64,000 nucleotides of DNA from Artocarpus heterophyllus (taxonomy: Eukaryota > Streptophyta > Magnoliopsida > Rosales > Moraceae): NCBI GenBank assembly GCA_025403435.1, contig CM046350.1:24243661-24307660 (forward strand), given 5' to 3'. Positions 11,531 to 23,346 of this stretch are shown here, one piece after another. Below the pieces are notes generated by a model. That model saw only the letters and a list, made by a program, of their open reading frames with translations. It ran no database searches and was not told where the DNA came from. Each line of letters begins with the position of its first letter. Within the stretch, counting starts at the first letter, position 1. Position numbers and translations under genes: made by a program.

Positions 11531-12770
11531 GTTTTAAATTATCACAATTCTCATAACTAATTAAATTCTTTAACCTGTTTTTTAATTAACTTTTTATTTA
11601 ATTAATCTAATTAAGCCGCCATGTCACCTCCTGTACTCTAGGGCATGACAAAAACTAACATGGTCATAACAATAATTTTTTTTATTTGTTTTGCAGGATA
11701 TTCATAGCTTGTTGTTTGCTACAAATGAGGAGATGAGAACCCCATGGATGGTCAATTTTAGGCCTTTTGTAAGAAGAACTGTCGATCCAATTATGAACCA
11801 GTTAACTGCGATACTTGATCGAGGAGAGTGCATAGTTTTTGGCCATAAGCATTTGGAGCATGTTTCTCCCTCTGTTGATCAAGATGCGCCATCAACTTTT
11901 GAACATGAGGATGCTTCTCCCAAAGTAGTGCGGATTAAAAATAAGGTAAAAGCCATCAAAAAAGATCAGGAAGCCATGAGAAAAGAGATGGCTTTGGGGT
12001 TTAAGCAATTGAAACGGCATATTTCTGACCAATTCAAACATTGGTCAGAAATTATGCTATCAATGGGACATCAGGAGTGTCATTACAATGAGGGTTATGA
12101 TGGGTTTACTAAGCCTCAGCCTCGCACTACACCCATGCATGAAGAAGGATTGCCACACTTATCTCGCTCACCTCGTCCCTCACCTCGCACTATGCCTCTG
12201 CCTGAAGACAAATCACCATTTGTTTCCTCACCTCGCACTACACCCTTGCCTTAAGTTGGATCACCTCACTTATCGAGTTCACCTTACACTACTGCCCAGC
12301 TCACACTATGCCCGTGCCTGAAGATGAATCACCATCTATTTCTTCCTCACCTTGCACTATGCCTTTGCTTCAAGCCGGATCACCTCAATTATCTCGCTCA
12401 CCTCCTTCAATAGATTGCACTGATATAATGGTATGCGATGAAGAACCACAGCCACTACAAATACAAAGACCACAAAGACCGCAAAGACCGTAGAGGATCA
12501 TAAAAAGATCACAATATATGCAAACTCTGTATATTAATCCTAGAAGCAACTGATTATAGTTTTGTTATTTTTTTTAAAGAACAATGCAATTTTGTAAGGA
12601 TTATGTTAGTAGATTTTGTAGTTGTCTGGTTTATGTTTGTAGGTTTTGTAGTTGTCTGGATTATGTTTGTAGGTTTTGGATATTGCTTAATATACGTCGT
12701 TATGCTGTCAAAATTCTTTATAATTTATTTTTTTTTTGGAACGGTTATGAAGAATTGACACACTTTGTAA
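11530..12770 (+). pseudogene. Exon-like insert of unknown gene inside Athila
   Basis: Plus-strand open sequence beginning just after a TTTTGCAG splice-acceptor-like site (about 11690-11696). The open part 11691-12254 encodes a basic/acidic mixed region with a coiled-coil-like stretch (KNKVKAIKKDQEAMRKEMALG). It then enters degenerate ~20-residue proline/serine repeats built on SPRTTPLPEDESPHLSRS-like units. A stop at 12252-12254 and a frame change separate it from 12308-12493, which continues the same repeats. It interrupts the Athila 3' region and runs antisense to it. I do not recognise the family. It could be a captured host exon or part of a small transposon; no clear target duplication was found and the edges are approximate. 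Confidence 0.45.
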
Positions 12771-13157
12771 ACATAAACTTCCTCTCTAAGTGTAGAAATT
12801 TAGATGATCAACACATGAGTGCTCAAAGAATCACAGCCTGGGAAACCAATCATAAGAAAACAAGGACAAGCTAACAACAATTATTATCCCCTCATAGTCA
12901 TATTCAATTTCAACCATCGTCATATCATTGACTTCCTATAATTCAAATTAAACGATGCTCAAACGATACAACTTTACTCTCATAATTACTAAAAAACAAA
13001 ATCTAACCTAAAACTTAAGTAAACCAAAATAATTGATTGACACAAACAAAACATAAAGCAACACACCACCCCAAAACTTGAGCAATACATTGTCCACAAT
13101 GTAAAAGAAATAAAAATAAACATAAAACAAAAATAAAATAAGATAAGAGGAAAACAA

Positions 13158-13191
<34 letters not shown>

Positions 13192-13225
13192 TAAGAACAC
13201 TCTCTAAAACGACGATTGTTGTAGC

Positions 13226-14266
13226 CTACTCCTCCTCGTCCTCTTGCTCGTCATCCTTGTCATTAAAAGCCGTGAAAGTAGGAAAATTGTCCATTTTCAA
13301 ATTCAAATTCCTGGCCATGTGGTTCATCATCTGCACCAGGTTGTAGATTTGTTATCGATATGGTCTAGGTGTCTATTCAATTGAACCAAGCACTCATGCA
13401 TCGAGGCTTGACTTAGGGAGCGGGGTGGTGGTGAGGGTCTAGGGGACTTGGACGAGCTGGCCCTTATTGCTGGCTCCTGAGCATTAATCTCCCTGTACAA
13501 TGCGATGACCAAATCATTAATGACATGTCAGTCCCAACCATTCCTCCATTGCTTCCCAATGGACTTCAGCTTTACAGCACAGTTTTGTAATGAGTGAGCG
13601 AGAATACAGGCCTAGGTGCACATGTTGTACACTCATAGCAATCTACTGAGAAATCACCTGGCCAACGTCAATACTCTTCCTTGTCACTATAGCACATAGG
13701 AGTACTGCTCACTCCTTCAACACATCACTGACGTGCAACACTAGCATGAAGCGAGCGCATATGAAATTGTGGCATACCTTATATGATCGATCTCGTAGAA
13801 CACTAGGAGGGAATGAGATATGCTCACCACTGCGTCCCATTTTCCAACTAGTGACGGGTGTGCACAACTTGCTGAGGACTACATTATGGTTGTCATTCTC
13901 CAAATATGCTTGATATTTATCATCCTCAATATTGGAGAACCCAAAGTGTTGATTGATGACATCACGATTAATCTTCACCCAAATTCCCTACACAAAGACC
14001 TTTTCATTTTGGAGCTCAGGGGCATTGGCATAAAATTCTCAAACTACTACAGTTATGCTCGAGTCTGGCTGTTTCACAAAATTGCCCCATCCACGATCTA
14101 AAATTATATCCCAGATTACCCTTTCACGTGTATCAAGTCATCTCTTTGCAATTGGTGTCTTTCTTTCCAAGGGGGACTGATAACGAGTGAAGGCAGCCTA
14201 AAAGATGAATTTGGTCGTATAATACTCCCTGGATGTTGAACCCCTCAAACTTTTATTTGGCATCAT
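13226..14266 (-). pseudogene. Athila ORF3 copy, element orientation
   Basis: Decayed copy of the third Athila ORF in its normal orientation. The readable part (13709-13978) contains DVINQHFGFSNIEDDKYQAYLEN and LCTPVTSWKMGRSGEHISFP, matching NRYYGLRNIDNDDYYEYLNE and TTWKLTRGGEAVSFP of the intact ORF3 at 24914-25960. The C-terminus ends in an acidic tail (DDEQEDEEE, stop at 13226). Start placed at the ATG pair near 14263-14266. The protein type is what annotators usually call putative plant transposon protein (Transposase_32-like); its function is unknown. Confidence 0.7.
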
Positions 14267-14859
14267 GAGATCAATTCGTACTAATCACTCTTCAAAAGAC
14301 TATTCTTCCCATAATCACACCCACCAACCTTCTGTTAGTCACTCCAAATCAATTTCTAACACCACCAAATGACCTCAAATCCCACACTTGTAGTGTCTAC
14401 TAACGCCTCTAACGTCAATCTTCAACACCCAACACTTTTCTCTCTCTCAGACTTTTTCTCAAACACTTGGTGGGCATTCAATAATTCCACTCCATATAAA
14501 CTCTCCTCTACTAATTAAATCTCCCCAAATAGCAACAATTCTCATGTAAGGCATAAAGAAGAGTGGATATACCTTTTGTGAACAAAAATGCCCAATTTGT
14601 GCAACCTAATTTTCAAAATTTTCGCTTCCTTTTTTTTTTTCTACCCAATTCATAACTAGTGGATGAACGTGAATTAGAGGTGCGGTGGTCTTGTGGGTGA
14701 TGGTTTTAGGATGGTGGGGGCAAGGATGAGCGATGGAATGAGGAAAAGTGTTGGGGGTGGGCTTTCTATACATTAAAAAAAAGAGAGAATAAGGGGGTTT
14801 TTATGTTTTGTTTTGGTGTGATATCTTAATTTGACTGCCAGGTTTACTAGCTTTAAAAA

Positions 14860-15090
14860 CGTCACAGTGCCTAGGCGTCGAGCTTGTAGCACCTAGGCGC
14901 TACTTCGATTTTTTTTATTATTATAATGCTCAAAAACAGCGCCTAGGCCCCCAAGTTGTAGTGCCTAGGCGTTACTTCGAAAGTTTTTTTTTTTTATGAA
15001 TGAGCGCCTAGGCACCCGGGAGTTAGCGCCTAAGCGCCTTCCTCTCGGGTCTTACTATTCTGGTGTAGCGCCTAGGCGTTACAATTTAGC
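14860..15090. repeat. GCGCCTAGGCG palindrome array in ORF3 spacer
   Basis: About eight variants of a GCGCCTAGGCGC palindrome in pairs, between pol and ORF3 of the old Athila. The same motif recurs in its LTR (10225-10435, 21914-22000) and in the duplicated spacer at 16590-16690. Confidence 0.8.
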
Positions 15091-15310
15091 GCCTAGGTGC
15101 TTTGTGAGTCATCTGCTCCCTTGTTGACCTGAGAACACCTAAAATTATCACAAACATGAATTGCATCATAATTAGCTTGCAAAATACTAAAAATATATAA
15201 CTAACATACTAATTAAAATTATGAAAACTAAAATGGATAAGGATAAAGAGCTTGGGTTGCCTCCTAAGAAGCGCTTGTTTTATCATCATCAGCCTGACTC
15301 TTCTTCCTTT
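14990..15310. repeat. Direct duplication of the pol-ORF3 spacer (copy 1)
   Basis: About 320 bp starting ATGAATGAGCGCCTAGGCACC and ending GACTCTTCTTCCT. It is repeated in the same orientation at 16585-16905, immediately beside pol. The two copies bracket the inverted ORF3 block, recording the rearrangement that produced it. Confidence 0.8.
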
Positions 15311-15488
15311 AAGACAAAAGTATTGGGTGTTGAAAATTGACGTTAGAGGCATTAGTAGACACTACAAGTGTGGGATTTGAGGTCGTTTAGTGGCATTAGA
15401 AATTGATTTGGAGTGGCTAAGAGAAGTTTGGTGGGTTGTGATTGTGGGAAGAACAGTCTTTTGAAGAGTGATAGTACGAATTGAACTT

Positions 15489-16532
15489 ATGGCACCAAGA
15501 AAACGTTCGAGGGGCTCGACATTCGGGGAGTATGATATGACAAAATTCATCTCTCATACCACTTTCACTCTGTATCAGTCATCTTTGGAAAGAAATACAC
15601 CAATTGCAGAGATGGAACAACAAATGCAAAAAGGTAATCCATGATACAATTTTAGATCATGGATGGGGTGATTTTGTGAAACAACTGGGCTCGAGCTTAA
15701 CTGCGGTGGTTCAAGAATTTTATGCCAATGTCCCTGAGCGCCAGAATGGAAAGGCCTTTGTGTGGGGAATTTAGGTGAAGATTGATCACAACGTCATCAA
15801 TCAACACTTTAGGTTGTCCAATATTGAGGGTGATGAATATCAAACATACTTAGAGAACGTCGACCATAATGCAGTCCTTAACAAGTTGTGCACACCCGAC
15901 ACTAGTTGGAAAATGGTACGTAGTGGTGAGCACATCTTATTCCCTCCTAGTGATCTACAAGATAGATCATATAAGACATGGTATAATTTCATATGCGTCC
16001 GCTTCATGCCAGTGTTCTACGTCAATGATGTGTAGAAGGAGCGAGTAGTGCTCCTATACGCTATAGTGACAAGAAAGAGTATTGATTTTGACCAGGGTGA
16101 TTTCTTGGCAGATTGCTATGAGTGTGAGACATACGCACTTGGGCCAGTATTTTCCCTCACTTATTACAAAACTATGCCATAAAGCTGGAATCCATTGGGA
16201 AGCAATAGAAAAATGGTTGAGACCCCGACATATCATTAATGATTCAGTCATTTCATCATACAGGAAGATTGATGCCTAGGAGCCAACAACAGGGGCTAGC
16301 TCCTCCAGGTCCCCTAGACCCCTCATGACCACCCCGCTCCCCAAGTCAAGCCTTGGTGCATGAGTGTTTGGATCAATTGGACAGATACCTAGAGCATATC
16401 GATAACAACATCTGCAACCTAACGCAGATGATGAACCACATGGTCAGGCATCTAAAGATGAAAATGGACAATTTTCCTACTGTCACGGCTTTCAATGACG
16501 AGGATGACGAGCATGAGGACGAGGAGGAATAG
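15489..16532 (+). pseudogene. Athila ORF3 copy, inverted
   Basis: Inverted second copy of ORF3. It starts with ATG at 15489 (MAPRKRSRGST...) and ends with an acidic tail and TAG at 16530-16532. At 1044 nt it is close to the intact 1047-nt ORF3 of the younger element. Stops (after the KGNP segment near 15640 and at 16033) and frameshifts disable it. The readable middle (15775-16035) carries NVINQHFRLSNIEGDEYQTYLEN and TSWKMVRSGEHILFP. It points against the rest of the element, so it cannot have been expressed from the LTR. Confidence 0.7.
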
Positions 16533-16584
16533 GCTGCCACAATCTTCATTTTACAGAGTGTTCTTTTTTTTATTTTATTATTTT

Positions 16585-16905
16585 TATGAATGAGCGCCTA
16601 GGCACCAAGGAGTTGGCACCTTGGTGCCTTCCTCTTGGGTCTTACTACTCTGTTGTAGCACCTAGACGCTACCATTTCGCGTCTAGGCGCCTTTGTGAGT
16701 CTTCTGCACCTTTATTGTCCCAAGAACACCTGAAATTACCATAAACATGAATTGCATCATAATTAGCTTACAAAATACTAAAAAATATATAACTAACACA
16801 CTAATTAACATGATGAAAACTAAAATGGATAAAGATAAAAAGCTTGGGTTGCCTCTCAAGAAGCGCTTATTTTGTCATCATCACCCTGACTCTTCTTCCT
16901 CTAAG
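16585..16905. repeat. Direct duplication of the pol-ORF3 spacer (copy 2)
   Basis: Second copy of the 14990-15310 spacer, including GCGCCTAGGC palindromes and the GCTTGGGTTGCCTC...AAGAAGCGCTT segment that also precedes pol in the younger Athila (26758-26790). Confidence 0.8.
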
Positions 16906-19900
16906 ATGAGTTGAGAGTGATGATGGACTTGTTGCAATCAATTCCACCATCAAAATATGGCCTTAAATGTTATCCCTTAACCTTAAAGGTTCCTTTCTCT
17001 TCATGATTTAGTTCAATTGCACCATAGGGAAACACTTTGGTGACCATGAATGGGCTTGACCATTTGAATTTGAGCTTTCTAGGAAACAGTCAAAGCCTGG
17101 AATTATATAGTAGTACCTTCTGACCAGGTATGAACTCCTTCTGCTAGATGTGCTTGTCATGCCAAGCTTTGGTCCGCTCCTTATAGATCTTTGCATTCTC
17201 ATATGCTTCATTGCAGAGCTCATCCATCTCATTGAATTGCAAAAAGGCACTTCTCACCTACTACTTGCATATCCATACTTAACTATTTCATTGCCCAATA
17301 TGCTTGATGCTCTAATTCCACCAGAAGATGGCAAGCTTCCCATAGACCGACCTATAAGGAGACATCCCTATAGGTGTCTTAAATGCGGTTCGATAGGCCT
17401 ATAATGCATCATCTAACATTTTAGCCCAATCCTTGCCAGAGCTATGAATCGTTTTCTCCAAAATCTGCTTCACCTCTCTATTAGATATCTCCACTTGCCC
17501 ATTAGTCTGAGGATGGTAAGCAAGTGTAGTTGGGTGCTTGACTCCATATTTCAACAAGAGAGCCTCCAATTGCTTATTGCAAAAGTGTGTTCCCTCATCA
17601 CTTATGATAGTTCGTGGAATTCTAAACCTTGTAAAGATGTTTTTTCCAGAGAAAATGAAGCACTACCTTGCCATTATTGGTTTAAGTTGTAGCAGCTTCG
17701 ACCCACTTCGACACATAATCCACCGCAAGGAGAATATGCTTATTGTTGTAGGATGAGGGAAATAGTCCCATCAAAATGATACCCCATACATCGAAAAGCT
17801 CCACTTCTAGAATATTCTTCAAGGGCATCTCATTCCTTCTTTAAATGTTTCTTGTTCGTTGGCATCTATCACAAGCCATAACAAAAGCATGAGCATCTTT
17901 GAACAATGTGGGCCAATAAAACCTAGATTGCAACACCTTAGCCACCGTTCTATTCCCTCCAAAATGTCCACCACACTCAAGGGTGTGGCAATGTCTCAGG
18001 ATCTCTTCTATCTCATCTTTTGGCACACATCTTCTTAAGATTTGATCAGCACAGTGCTTGTAAAGAACTGATACTTCCCAATAGTAGTGCTTTACATTGG
18101 TAAAGAACTTCCTCTTTTGGTATTATGAGAGTTCCGATGGCATGATCTTTTCTGCAAGAAAATTCATATAATTTGCATACCATGGAAGAGAGCTTGTAGA
18201 TGTGATGACAAAGAGTTGCTCATTTAGGAATTCATCACCAATAGGAGGCTGTTGCAACTCTTTTTCTTCTGGTAGTTCAAATCTTGAGAGATGGTCTGCC
18301 ACCAGATTTTCTGTGGTCTTCTTGTCTCTAATCTCCAAATCGAATTCCTGGAGTAAGAGAACCCATCGGATAAGTCTTGGCTTGGCATCCTTCTTGGCCA
18401 TAAGTTATTTAATTGCGGAATGATCTGTAAAGAATATTACCTCATTACCAATTAGGTATGATCTAAACTTGTTGAAGCGAAGAAGATGGCAAATAACTCC
18501 TTCTTTGTTGTGGGATAGTTGAGTTAGGCATCATTGAGGGTCCTGCTAGCGTAATAAATAGCATAAAATATCTTATTCCTTCGTTGTCCTAGAGTCGCTC
18601 CTAATACATAATCATTTGCGTCACACATCAATTCTAACGATAACTCTCATTCCAATACTACAACAATGGGTGTAGACACAAGCTTCTCTTCAAGGGCAAT
18701 GAACTCCTTCTGACACTCCTCATTGAACTCAAAAGGAATACCTTGCACGAGTAAATTCGAAAGAGGCTTGGAGATCTTGGAGAAATCTCTTATAAATCTT
18801 CTATAGAAACCTACGTGATCAAGAAAGCTCCAAATCCCCTTGAACAAGGTCGGTGGTGGTAACTTCTCAATTGTCTCTATCTTAACTCAATCAACCTCTA
18901 TCCCCTTGGATGAAACGTGGTAGCCCAGGACAATCCCTTCTTTTACCATGAAATGGCACTTCTCCCAATTAAGTACAAGATTGGTTTGTTCACATCTCTT
19001 CAAAACCAATTCTAAATTAGCCAGGCAATGATCAAAGAAGTCACCAAAAACAGAGAAATTATCCATGAAGATTTCTATAATCCACTCCACCATGTCAAAA
19101 AAAATCCCCATCATACATCTTTGGAAGGTTGCCGACACACTACAAAGGTCAAACGGCATCCGACGGAATGTAAATGTACCATAAGGACACGTTAGCATGG
19201 TCTTCTCTTGGTCTTTTAGTGCAATGGCTATTTAGTTATACCTCGAGTAGCCATCTACAAAACAACAATACTTTGACCTACAAGACGATCCAACATTTGA
19301 TCAATAAAGGGTAAAGGGAAGTGATCTTTCTGAGTGGCTTTGTTTAGTTTTCGGTAGTCTATGCAAATCCTCCATTCGGTGACGATCTTTGTTGGAATTA
19401 GCTCCTTATTCTCATTTTTTACCACCGTTATACTATCGTTCTTTGGCACTACTTGCACCAGGCTTACCCATGAACTATCAAAGGTCGGATAGATCACTCC
19501 CGTATCTAACCACTTTAACACTTCCTTGCGAACCACCTCCTTCATAGTAGGATTAAGTCTCCGTTGTGCTTCTACCGATGGCTTGCAATTTTCTTCCATT
19601 AAGATCCGGCGTATGCACATGGTTGGAATTATCCCTTTAATGTCCGCTAAAGACCACCCAATAGCCGACTTACATCTTCTAAGCACCTGTAGCAACTTGT
19701 CTTCTTCTTCATTAGAAAGGCTAGAAGAAATAATTACCAAGAAAGATGATGAATCACCAAGGAATGCATAGCATAGATGATCCGGTAATGGCTTGAGCTC
19801 AAGGGTAGCTGGTTTCCTAATTGAAGGAATTGATCAAGAAGGGCCTTGTCCTAAAGTTTCAAAGTACCTCCGGATGTTGAGAGCGAAAGAATCCATCCAA

Positions 19901-21813
19901 TTAGCAATCTCCATTATGTCATATGTCATCATCTTCAAAAGTAGATGGAGCAGGATGAGTCAAGCTTGCTTCTAGAGGGTCTTTTGACTTGCCAAAGTGT
20001 TGAGCAACTAAGGTATCCAACCCATCAAAACAAAAGCAACTATCGCTAGCGCCCAGGTACTCAATAGCATTTAAGACATTGAAAATCACTTCTTTTTCCT
20101 ATAATCGAAGCCTTAGTTCTCCCTTTTGAACATCAATAAGTGCCCATCTGGTTGCCAAGAAAGGCCTCCCTAATATAATAGGGATCTCTTTGTCCTCTTC
20201 CATATCTAACACCATAAAATCTGTCGGGACTATAAAATTGTCTACCTTGACGAGAACATCCTCAATAACTCCCCTTGGTGCTTAATGGACTTGTCAGCCA
20301 ACTGCAAAGAAATAGTTGTAGGTCTAGTTTCACCTAATCCAAGCTTTCTAAAAATAAATAGAGGCATTAAATTAATGCTAGCACCAAGGTCGCACAACAC
20401 CAACTTGAATACAGAGTTCCCTATGGCACATGGAATAGCAAAACTTCCCAGATCTTTGAGCTTTTGAGGCAACTTTCTCTAGATGATAGCACTACACTCT
20501 TCAGTAAGTGCAACAGTTTCATACTCCTCCAACTTCCTCTTGTTCGATAGGATATCTTTCATGAACTTCACATAACTTGGCATTTATTCAAGTGCATCGG
20601 CAAAAGGAATGTTAGTGTGAAGCTTCTTGAAAATATCAAGGAATTTAGCAAACAGTTTACCCAATTTACTCTTCTTGAGGCATTGAGGGAAAGGAATACT
20701 ACTGCTGGCTGCTAAGAAAGCAATGGTTGAGCTTCAGGCATGACTTCATCTTGTTTTTGACCAATCTTTTTAGACTTCTCACTACTTAAAGGCATCTCCA
20801 ATTCTTTTCTGGTTCTCAAAATAATTGCCTTGCATTGTTCTTTAGGATTCACTTCTTTGTTGCTAGGCAAATTACCTTTGTATTGACCACCATATATGTT
20901 ATCTAATTGACCAATTTGAGCTTCTAGATTCCGAATGTAAGCAGCTTGATTCTGAAAGTTGGTCCTAGTCTCAGTCATGAACTTATCGGTGTTGTTAGTC
21001 AACTGGAGCAAAGCGGCTTCTAAATCAGTCTTCTTCTCCTAAGGTTGAATACTCTATTGAGACTGCCCCATATTTGATTATTTCTCCATGAAAAGTTTGG
21101 ATGATTACGACATCGTGGATTGTATGTGTTGGAGAATAGGTTGTTCTGCTGTCTATTATAATTTCCAACAAATTATGGCTGTTTTGTCTGAGGTTGCCGA
21201 AATGGATTTCCCACCTGACATTCTTCACTAGGATGGTTGCCTTGACAGAAATCACATATAAACTGAGGAGTCTAAATGACATTGACCGCCAATTGGCTGT
21301 TCTAGAATTACTTAGTAAGAGCTACAACTTGAGTTGTTAATGTAAATAAAGCTTCAGCTTCATAAACCCTATAGGTAAAGAATTCAACCAGCTTTTTGTT
21401 TTATCCCTCAAAGAGAAAAGGACCAATCGAAGGCGAATGGCATCGTCAAAAACACTATTGTACTTGACAGCATCACAAATTTCTAGAAAATTCACGATGT
21501 GAACACTAGGATCTTCAGCAGGCAGCCCAGTGAATTGGATTCCTTGAATCATCTGCAAAGTCATCGGCATCAGCTCAAAATTATTCGCACCAATAGTCGG
21601 CCTTCTTATGACCAATTGAATACTAGTCGTAGTCGGTAAGGCATAGTCCCTTAAGGCCATTGGTAGGTTGGCCTCATTTCGTACTTCACCAAGATCAGCC
21701 ATAGCGTCTTGCAACAGAATGAGAGCTTCTTTTCTCTCCTTCCTATTCCTTCGACAAGTGCATTCTATCTCAAAATCAAGAGGAAATAAGTCACTGCTCC
21801 TAGACCTTCGCAT
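16906..21813 (-). pseudogene. Old Athila gag-protease-pol, heavily decayed
   Basis: Element-sense order from 21813. Gag starts MRRSRSSDLFPLDFEIE and contains LPAEDPSVHIVNFLEICD and a coiled region IRNLEAQIGQLDN (near 20930). Protease motif [12 protein letters not shown] lies within 20472-20242. RT (19740-18887) has CIDYRKLN, CPYGTFTFRRMPF and FMDNFSVFG. RNase H lies near 18647-18123 ([15 protein letters not shown]). Integrase (18026-17008) carries the zinc-binding H-H-C-C block (HCHTLECGGHFGG...CDRCQ). Many stops and frameshifts. The catalytic RT pair reads DN instead of DD, an active-site loss that the young copy (FMDDFSVFG) does not share. Confidence 0.8.
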
Positions 21814-21913
21814 GCACCTAGATAAAACTCCTGCGACAAAGAACAAAAAACAACGACCATTAATGAAACTAAAAGTCAAATTCAAAGCAAAACTAGAGTT
21901 ATTCTTCTCCATC

Positions 21914-22000
21914 GAAATGGCGCCTAGGCGTCCAAGTTGTGGCACCTAGGCATTATGCTCTCGGGTTTTTCTATGAGATTTGTTCTGCAAGAACGCTTAG
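21914..22000 (-). repeat. 5' LTR remnant of old Athila, inner piece
   Basis: Matches 10333-10432 of the 3' LTR (AATGG.GC...GTGCCCAAGTTGTGGC-type wording, then TTCTGCAAGAACGC) up to the young Athila insertion at 22000/22001. The preceding ~1040 bp of LTR and the primer site have been deleted, so the leader of gag runs directly into this piece. Confidence 0.7.
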
Positions 22001-23330
22001 TGTTCACATAAAATCCACTAACGCAAGTGCACGTTATCGATCAAGTAATACAATAGTGAGTAAGAGTATCGTCTCACAGGGACTGTTGTATAATAATCTA
22101 ACTAAGTACTAAAATTGGATTAACTCTAAGGTTTATCTAGTTGATCATATGAGGTTGTGATTAAATAATTTACTGAACTAGAGTACTAAATTAAAAATAA
22201 AAATTACAATCAATTTTAAAAGATACTTCGATAAGACAAGGCGTTAAGGCATTTGATTTCACCATAATCACTAGATATGAATTTCATAAAATTACGCAAC
22301 CCAATCAATAATACACATGTGATGACGGAAATTCCTAAATTATTTACTATCCTATCTCTAGGTATAGCAAACCTACTCAGTTTATTAACTCACTATATCT
22401 CTATGTGAATTTAAATAAATCAGAATGCATTAGGATTCATGAACTTTCCAAATGAAGCCACACAAATAATATGGTATATCTCTATCCATATTTAATTCAT
22501 GGTTATATGTTAGATGAAGCATTTGCATAATTCTCCCTTCTCAGTTTTGAACATGCACATCAGATCATTTAAATGGTAGCTAATCATTTAAAAGGCATTA
22601 AACATGATAACACATAACTCACATGAATAAAACCAATTATGGTGCATAAATATGAAATTCACATCGTCATGATTAGGTTATATCATAGCCCTAACTAAGA
22701 AAATTAGAACATAATTGAAAAAGAAATAAAATCTGAAAATTTAATTGAATCAAACATCAAGAGTTAAGAGAGCAAGAAATTCTGTCACCAATTCTTCACT
22801 TCTTACTCCGGAATGCTTGACGGCTCCTAAGAAAAATAAACAACGCTCTCCAAAATTAACTGATAACCTAGCTACCCAAAACTATTCTATTTATACTACT
22901 CTTAAAATAACAAATCCCTTGTTTTTGCATCCAAAAATCGTGGTTCAGTATCACTCTGGCGCCGCGGCCCTTCTTTTCCAGCGCTGCGGCGCTTCAGCTC
23001 TGTTTTTCTCTTCTTTTCCGCCGTAGCGCCGCGGCGCTCCTTCCCCAGCGCCGCGGCGCTGAGTTTCTGCCTTCTCGCTGCTCATGCTTCCTTTGGGCGC
23101 CGCGGCGCTGCTCTTTGGGCGCCGCGGCGCTTTAACTCTGCCAGCAAAGTTGGTCCCGGATTTCTTGTGCTCTTGCTCCCTTTTGTTTTGTTTTCTTTCT
23201 TTCTTCAACCTACATCAATAAAATCATGCTTTTTATGAAAAAGTTGGATGTTTTATGTAATTTTTCTCAAAAACATAGTAATATTCGTTAATTAAAAGTG
23301 GCCAAATAACTCTATAAACTAGAGTTATCA
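22001..23330 (-). repeat. 3' LTR of young Athila (1330 bp)
   Basis: Plus-strand edges TGTTCACATAAAATCC and AGAGTTATCA. Near-identical to 32215-33543. It contains an array of AGCGCCGCGGCGCT palindromes at 22957-23133. Confidence 0.93.
22957..23133. repeat. AGCGCCGCGGCGCT palindrome array in Athila LTR
   Basis: Six to seven copies or near-copies of a 14-bp GC-only palindrome at roughly 20-35 bp spacing, in pairs separated by short CT-rich text ending TCTGCC. The copy in the other LTR is at 33171-33346, where several differ by one C-to-T or G-to-A change. Confidence 0.88.
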
Positions 23331-23346
23331 AAACCCCCCAAACTAA
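23331..23346 (-). other. Polypurine tract of young Athila
   Basis: On the minus strand reads TTTGGGGGGTTTT directly before the 3' LTR start TGATAAC; expected position for plus-strand priming. Confidence 0.7.

Larger units (their letters stand above)
13194..16562. repeat. Large inverted repeat, arms about 1.25 kb
   Basis: Arms 13194-14442 and 15315-16562 are reverse complements with moderate divergence. For example, the acidic-tail codons at 13226-13260 reappear inverted at 16500-16532, and the ORF3 start region at 14240-14430 reappears at 15330-15510. Each arm holds one copy of Athila ORF3. The 870-bp centre holds GCGCCTAGGC palindromes. Confidence 0.85.

Noticed and set aside
22957..23133. 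Palindrome array as a CRISPR array or satellite
   Set aside because: Spacing is irregular, units are self-complementary, spacers are CT-rich remnants of the same module, and the sequence is a plant LTR.
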